This document shows positions 6,820-11,000 of a stretch of DNA of 11,000 nucleotides, in pieces. A program made the translations under genes and the position numbers. Source of the DNA: Glandiceps talaboti (lineage: Eukaryota; Hemichordata; Enteropneusta; Spengelidae). The DNA lies in contig NC_135567.1 of NCBI RefSeq assembly GCF_964340395.1, positions 19,016,806 to 19,027,805 of the forward strand, in the 5' to 3' direction. Every line of letters begins with the position of its first letter. The stretch's first letter is position 1. The notes beneath the pieces were generated by a model. That model was not told the origin of the DNA and made no database searches. It was given only the letters and a program-made list of their open reading frames with translations.

Positions 6820-7002
6820 CCACACTAGTAACAGACCCTGGCAAGCACACACATGTATGCTACACACAGGCAAACGACCCAAAGATGTACCCGCACAGCA
6901 CATATCAAAATCCAAACATGTACAAATTGAGTACCACAATTATTTTCAGACATCAGGCTAGATCTTTATTATAATCACAGCTAGATGATAATTCTACAAT
7001 GA

Positions 7003-7541
7003 TCAAAATATACACTTCACAATAACCCCATATATCTGCCACATGTCACAGATATTTCCACATGGTCCCATACAATATATATGGAGTTACATGAAGAATA
7101 TCTTGAAATGGCCAAAATATACACTTCACAATAACCCCATATATCTGCCATATGGCATAGATATTTTCACACAGTCCCATACAATATACATGGAGTTACA
7201 TGAAGAATATCTTGAAATGGTCAAAATATACACTTCACAATAACCCCATATATCTGCCATATGGCATAGATATTTTCACACAGTCCCATACAATATATAT
7301 GGAGTTATATCAAAGAATATCTTGATACATTTCACAATAACCCCATATATACCTGCCATATGGCAGATATTTTCACACAGTCCCATACAATATATATGGA
7401 GTTACATGAACAAATATGAGAATTGTCAAAATATACACTTCACAATAACTCCATATATATCAATACCATTCTAAATATGCTTGCCACATGTCATAGATAT
7501 TGTTCACACGGTCCCATACAGTATATATGGGGTTATATGAA
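7003..7541. repeat. Satellite array, five copies of a ~109-bp unit with inverted arms
   Basis: Units begin at TCAAAATATACACTTCACAA. Common landmarks are at 7003, 7112 and 7221 (109 bp apart), then 97 bp to a shortened copy and 108 bp to the last. Each unit carries AACCCCATATAT near its start and ATATATGGAGTT near its end, which are nearly reverse complements, with a smaller TGCCATATGGCA palindrome in several copies between them. In the last copy the arms read AACTCC and GGGGTT, the exact partners of the far arms in the other copies. The 66-codon frame at 7043-7243 lies within the array and is not a gene. Confidence 0.95.
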
Positions 7542-7772
7542 AACACTTTAATAATCACCAGTGTGGAGTTTGTGGTATGATTTGAGATGAAATATTTGGC
7601 CACATGTTGTATGGCTTCTCTATGTTTGATCTTCTATGTCCAATGTGAATTTGTGATAATTACAAATAAAACAGTAATTAAATCATCACATATTGAAACT
7701 AAAATTGGCATTTTTTTAAAGGATACATATATAGTACACTTGCCAAACATCTTCACTTGAAATTGGCAATTA
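7542..7772. other. AT-rich spacer, no gene seen
   Basis: Sequence between the two hairpin-unit arrays. It has scattered GTGTGG and CACATGTTG strings that may be decayed copies of the right-hand array. No gene. Confidence 0.45.
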
Positions 7773-7996
7773 TTCATGTGGCTTTTATCACACAAGTTTT
7801 CACATGTGGATTTTACCACACAAAAGCTTCATATGTGGATTTTACCACACAAAATAAAAACAGCATGTGGTTTTGAAATTTAAGTTTTATACGACATAGA
7901 TTTTACCATGCACAAGTTTTCACATGATGTGGATTTTACCATACAAACTACATTCACAGTGTGTGGTCTTTTGTGTGGGTTTTGTCACACACACTA
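7773..7996. repeat. Array of ~30-bp palindromic units (TGTGG-ATTTTA-CCACA)
   Basis: Six or seven units are spaced 28-32 bp, with TGTGG at 7777, 7805, 7834, 7866 and 7928 and a decayed unit near 7896. The best two read ACATGTGGATTTTACCACAC and ATATGTGGATTTTACCACAC, and each unit is a small hairpin with 5-bp or longer arms around ATTTTA. The last unit, near 7955-7993, expands to GTGTGTGG...TTTTGTGTGGG...CACACACAC. Some single-base changes fall in one arm only (CCATA, CCATG), so pairing is not strictly kept. Confidence 0.85.
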
Positions 7997-8177
7997 CAAT
8001 CACATTGTAACAACTGCTTTGATACCACACAAATCTAACCTGTTGTCCAAGACATTTCATTAGCAAGGAAAAAGATAAGAAAATGAATTAAAAGCTTACA
8101 CGGCTAGCGTAAAAGATAAATAGAGAGAGAATCTTATGAAAGGTACCCTATGAGAGAAGAAAATGAGCAAAAATCTG

Positions 8178-8190
8178 GTTGCATAGCAAC
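8178..8190. promoter_or_regulatory. X-box-like RFX site
   Basis: GTTGCATAGCAAC fits the near-palindromic X-box bound by RFX factors (GTYRCC, short spacer, RGYAAC), with one mismatch in the left half. X-boxes mark promoters of ciliary genes in animals. It lies 120 bp upstream of a CCAAT/octamer cluster on the plus strand. Confidence 0.35.
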
Positions 8191-8307
8191 GAGAGAGAAA
8201 ATGTCAGTAACTATAGCGATAAACAATCTTGGTTGATTACAATCATCTGGGCGTACAAAACTAACGTTTTTATGTACAATGGCTGGTTTCTTTGTCTATG
8301 CCATGTT

Positions 8308-8346
8308 AGCCAATCAGATACGAGTAATTAGAATATGCAAATTAGA
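8308..8346 (+). promoter_or_regulatory. CCAAT box, homeodomain core and perfect octamer cluster
   Basis: Within 39 bp there are AGCCAATCAG (8308-8317, NF-Y type), TAATTAG (8325-8331, homeodomain core) and ATGCAAATTAG (8335-8345, which holds the perfect POU octamer ATGCAAAT). All three are exact matches to well-known consensus sites. This looks like a compact promoter or enhancer. Octamer-plus-CCAAT groupings also occur inside some transposable elements, so origin is open. No exon is recognised downstream. Confidence 0.4.
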
Positions 8347-8727
8347 TAGTACTCGTGCAAGATTTGGTAGCAAATTAGCAAATGTTCTCTCAGCTAGTAG
8401 TTTTTAACATAAACGTTCTAAATATACTTTGTTTGGAATTCATTAAATATTCTCAGATATTTCAGATATTAATGTCAAAAAACAAAAGAGAAAAAAAGAA
8501 TTTTTTCTGGTCAGGACATTTCTGTACGTCAAGATCCAGAGATTGGCGGCAGGACTGATTAGGGAGTTGTGGTTATTGTTTTACTGTCCGCCAGTGAGAT
8601 ATGAACATTTGATTCTTGAATATTGTTGGGTCCCTTTACCATCAAGGCCCTTAAAAACCCTGTTATTTAATAATAATTTCTTGTACTTAGGCTGTCGATG
8701 TCAATGGTGGCATGTCCTATCTATCAC
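8347..8727. other. AT-rich DNA left of the palindrome, no gene seen
   Basis: A 68-codon frame starting at 8543 runs into the palindrome and has no domain pattern. AGATTGGCGG near 8531 is an inverted CCAAT-type site. The immediate left flank of the palindrome (ATGGTGGCATG near 8704) weakly mirrors its right flank (CACCACTGATG near 9089), hinting that the palindrome once had longer arms. Confidence 0.4.
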
Positions 8728-9073
8728 TTTAAAGTGGCCATATGGATGAGAATTTGGTATTTATTTTGGATTTCTATTTGATAAAACAGCTTCACTATGT
8801 TTTTCTACTTGAAAAAATAAAGCGAAAGAACATATACCAAGTTTATGTTCGCAACTCAAAAAACTGCAAAACATTAAACAATGTGTAAAATGTTTGTTAT
8901 TGTATGTACAATAACAAATTTTTTACACTTTTTGCAATGTGTTGAGTTATGAACATGGACTTGGTATATGTTCTTTCGCTTTATTTTTTAAAGTAGAAAA
9001 ACATAGTGAAGCTGTTTTATCAAATAAAAATCCAAAATAAATACCAAATTCTCATCCATATGGCCACTTTAAA
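8728..9073. mobile_element. 346-bp near-perfect palindrome, foldback/MITE-like, TTAA-bounded
   Basis: Arms at 8728-8904 and 8907-9073 are reverse complements almost to the centre. The outer 120 bases from AAAGTGGCCATATGGATGAG inward differ at only two positions. The inner part has more changes and about a 10-bp length difference, then the arms meet again as TTGTTATTGTA/TACAATAACAA around a 2-base centre. TTAA occurs at 8729-8732 and 9069-9072, consistent with a TTAA target duplication as used by piggyBac-type transposases. Because TTTAAA is itself palindromic, the duplication is not proven. There is no internal coding capacity, so movement would need a transposase from elsewhere. Confidence 0.85.
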
Positions 9074-9517
9074 CACTTGTGTACACACCCACCACTGATG
9101 TGTTGGCGTTTCCTTATTACTGTAAACCTGGAAATTATCGATAAAGACTGATTTTTGTGTATTTTGCTGGAAAACAAAAACGCAAAAATAGGTAGTGACT
9201 AAAATGCCGTTTCAATCATCAACACAATGGCCTGTAATTAGTCAAAATTTGCCTTTGAGTAACAGATGAAGACTGTAAGATCACAATAATTTGTAGCGGT
9301 AACAATATCCACAATTACAGTATCACTTGATATGTTTATGAACACACCACCATTGCTATGGTAACGTTTCCTTATTGTGTCTTTATATGCCTGTGTGTAC
9401 ACCACCATCAACTGACCACACAGCCAACCACATACAAGTATTAAGCTACACCTCCATAGTCTTTCGATAGTGGAATGAACCAAATGGCTTTCCATGGATG
9501 GGTAATTCTATTATGTA
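9074..9517. other. Single-copy DNA with a short diverged direct repeat
   Basis: ACACACCCACCACTGATG...GCGTTTCCTTATT (9085-9117) and ACACACCACCATTGCTATGG...ACGTTTCCTTATT (9342-9375) are diverged copies of one another, 257 bp apart. An 85-codon minus-strand frame at 9238-9495 covers part of the second copy but has no domain I recognise. Confidence 0.5.
9352..9365. promoter_or_regulatory. Second X-box-like RFX site
   Basis: ATTGCTATGGTAAC closely matches the X-box GTTGCYATGGTAAC, differing at the first base. It sits inside the diverged direct repeat, and the other copy (CTGATGTGTTGGCG near 9096) has lost the motif. Confidence 0.3.
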
Positions 9518-9621
9518 TTAAACGGGGGGAGTTGGACAACTACTACCCATCTTAGATCGTATTTCAATATTCTGAGTAACAAGGCAACAGTCAAAAACTC
9601 ATTCAACTCCCCCTTCGTTAA
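9518..9621. mobile_element. 104-bp TTAA-bounded inverted repeat
   Basis: TTAA (9518-9521) is followed by ACGGGGGGAGTTG, and the right end reads CAACTCCCCCTTCG before TTAA (9618-9621). The termini are inverted repeats of about 13 bp with a small indel. GTATTA also occurs just outside on both sides (9515-9520 and 9625-9630). This fits a very small non-autonomous element with TTAA target duplications. It has no coding capacity. Confidence 0.55.
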
Positions 9622-9670
9622 AAAGTATTACCTCTCCCAGATATCTAAACAAGCCACACACCCTGTATTT

Positions 9671-10010
9671 CCTTAGCAATGGTATGACCCTAGATCATTA
9701 GCCCCAGCTACACGGCACTAAAAATCCTACCTGAGGCAGGACTAAGGAGAGTTTGAAGCCTGTGTAGACGTAGATGTGTCTCAAACCTGTCCTGAAACCT
9801 TAGGACATCTTTGAGAGGTTTCGAAAAACCCTCCTGACTTCATCCAATGTACTGTCAGGACGGAGTCAGGAGGGAATCCGCGACATCTACAACATAACCT
9901 TCCTGCGTGTAGACACAAACTTATCCTACCTAACGTAGGACTCGGCACTGACTTAGGTAGGACGACCTATGTCTAGACAGGGCTAATGACTATGGGTCAT
10001 ACCATTAAGG
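9671..10010. mobile_element. ~340-bp older foldback element
   Basis: The left end CCTTAGCAATGGTATGACCC and the right end GGGTCATACCATTAAGG are inverted copies apart from a 3-bp indel, and the match continues inward as ATTAGCCC/GGGCTAAT. Further in, TCCTACCT and AGGTAGGA, CCTGTGTAGACG and GTGTAGACAC, and CCCTCCTGAC (9829) with GTCAGGAGGG (9865-9874) pair in nested order, so the whole element can fold on itself. Divergence between arms is much higher than in 8728-9073, indicating greater age. GC content is higher than the flanks. No clear target duplication is seen. Confidence 0.75.
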
Positions 10011-10390
10011 AGTAAAATCGGGTGGTGACAACACAAATTAAAATTCAGAATTGAAAAGGATATGATCTTAGCTTTCTAATGAAATTTCCATTTCCTAAAA
10101 ATTACATTTTTTTTGTAGCTTTCCTTTATAAGTTTACTGTATACCTTTCACCAATACAATATTGGTTTCAACCCTGTTTTTTATCTAAACACTTATTTCA
10201 GATCAATAGTGATATCAAAGTAATAGTTAAATAAATCTAAATAATTTTTTTGGTATTGATGTATGCTTGATTGTAATTTCCCCAATAAATAGAAGAATTA
10301 TGCGAGATTAATGTAGAGCAGAAGTGGTTTTTCAAGAAAACATAACAGCTTGCTAAATTTTAAACTTTAGATCTGGTGTTCTCCCGACTA
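10011..10390. other. AT-rich single-copy DNA, no gene seen
   Basis: Strongly AT-rich with T and A runs. No repeat or frame of interest. Confidence 0.6.
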
Positions 10391-10395
10391 CTACT

Positions 10396-10961
10396 TCACA
10401 GGAGGGCTACGAGACCACTGCACAAACAAACACCTGCTGCGGTTACAGCTAGGGAGAATGCAGTTGTGATAGTGGTGCCACCCCCCCCCCCCCCTTCCCC
10501 CAACAGGTTATCTCACAGAAGGGCTACGAGACCAAATACAAACAATCTCTGTAGTTGCAACTGGGAAGGGTGTATTGTGTTCACCGAAGGCTATTTCAGA
10601 GGGCTAAGAGACCGGGTACAAAAACACTGTAGTTGCAACTGCAAGGGACTTATTTGTGGCATTTGTTATTTTATCCAAGGTTAGTTTAAAAGGCGAAATA
10701 ACCAGTAGTGCACACCTTCTCTAGTTGGTCACTGGAAGGGATATATTTCTAATAAGATGATGGTTTCAATTTTTCTCTAAGAGTTTTTGCAATGTGGTCC
10801 TTCGGTCTCTCAAAGGAGTTTCCCAATTTACAACAGGCTTTGTGCCCTTACTGCCTGTGAAGGTAGTCCCGAGACTTGCCAATCTGGTTTGATTTTGTCA
10901 ACAAGACAGTATGTCAAATCCAATATCCAAGTCCCTGGTCTACTATCAAGGGAGAATACAG
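10396..10961. repeat. Highly diverged tandem repeat, ~80-117-bp units
   Basis: Units carry CACAGRAGGGCTACGAGACC-like starts (10396, 10514, 10596), a run like TACAAACA, then TGTAGTTGCAACTG and GGGAAGGG. Landmark spacing is 117 then 80 bp. A weaker fourth unit has CTAGTTGGTCACTGGAAGGG at 10721, and AGGGAGAATRCAG recurs at 10451 and 10949, suggesting the family fills the window's right end. Frames at 10376-10684 and 10787-10972 lie in it, with no domain recognised, and are treated as chance. Confidence 0.6.
10481..10501. repeat. Poly-C run
   Basis: Fourteen C, TT, then five C, inside the first diverged repeat unit, which it lengthens relative to the others. Confidence 0.97.
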
Positions 10962-11000
10962 GATCTGTATAGTTTAACAGAAATGTGATATTTTAACAAA

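Noticed and set aside
7003-7996. Possible CRISPR array
   Set aside because: The repeats are about 109 bp or about 30 bp with no unique spacers of constant size, there are no cas genes, and the context is clearly animal nuclear DNA.
8543-8749. 68-codon plus-strand frame
   Set aside because: It runs into the palindrome arm, shows no domain, and has random-looking Leu/Trp/Cys content.
10376-10972. Two plus-strand frames near the right end
   Set aside because: They lie in a diverged tandem repeat and cross a poly-C run. No recognisable motif.
1-11000. tRNA or rRNA genes, and transposase or reverse-transcriptase coding
   Set aside because: I looked for box B-like GGTTCGANNCC with a cloverleaf, and for catalytic motifs such as YXDD in the longer frames, and found none.

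Overview
The window looks like AT-rich nuclear DNA from an animal, most likely a marine invertebrate such as a mollusc, annelid, brachiopod or lancelet. I cannot fix the phylum from sequence alone. No reading frame is long, there are no bacterial operons or ribosome binding sites, and no rRNA or tRNA was recognised. About a dozen microsatellites are present, with several minisatellites and at least two foldback (MITE-like) elements. Nearly all open frames longer than 60 codons are made by tandem repeats whose unit is a multiple of three, or are chance frames. No complete gene can be supported.

Layout. 1-1520 is mostly single-copy sequence. It holds a perfect DR5 nuclear-receptor site (438-454) followed by a TATA-like motif (503-509), a weak candidate exon on the minus strand (836-929) and a TCACGTGA box (1383-1390). 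1526-1801 is a GGT tract and a GACA tract. 2135-3454 holds CAA, TA and AATC tracts, two copies of a dispersed repeat (2224-2300 and 2895-2970) and a near-perfect 27-bp minisatellite. 4460-4656 is a CpG-richer patch with three E2F-like sites and a perfect short hairpin, followed by a long GACA tract. 5017-5914 is the most gene-like part: a plus-strand frame with CUB-like spacing, a phase-compatible pair of minus-strand exons (5332-5390 joined to 5253-5292), and a minus-strand 50-residue frame that starts like a signal peptide.

6209-6549 is a 72-bp TC tract fused to a 20/24-bp minisatellite. 6752-6819 is a CA/TACA tract. 7003-7541 is a five-copy, about 109-bp satellite whose units carry inverted-repeat arms. 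7773-7996 is a second array, of about 30-bp units that are each small palindromes of the type TGTGG...CCACA. 8178-8346 groups an X-box-like palindrome, a CCAAT box, a homeodomain core and a perfect octamer. 8728-9073 is a 346-bp near-perfect palindrome bounded by TTAA. 9518-9621 is a 104-bp TTAA-bounded inverted repeat, and 9671-10010 is a third, older foldback element. The right end (10396-10961) is a badly diverged tandem repeat with a poly-C run.

Read as a whole, this is accessory or intergenic DNA dense in palindromes and tandem repeats. The items most worth checking are the palindrome at 8728-9073, the two adjacent hairpin-unit arrays, the promoter-like motif groups (438-509, 4472-4656, 8178-8346) and the possible exons around 5017-5390.
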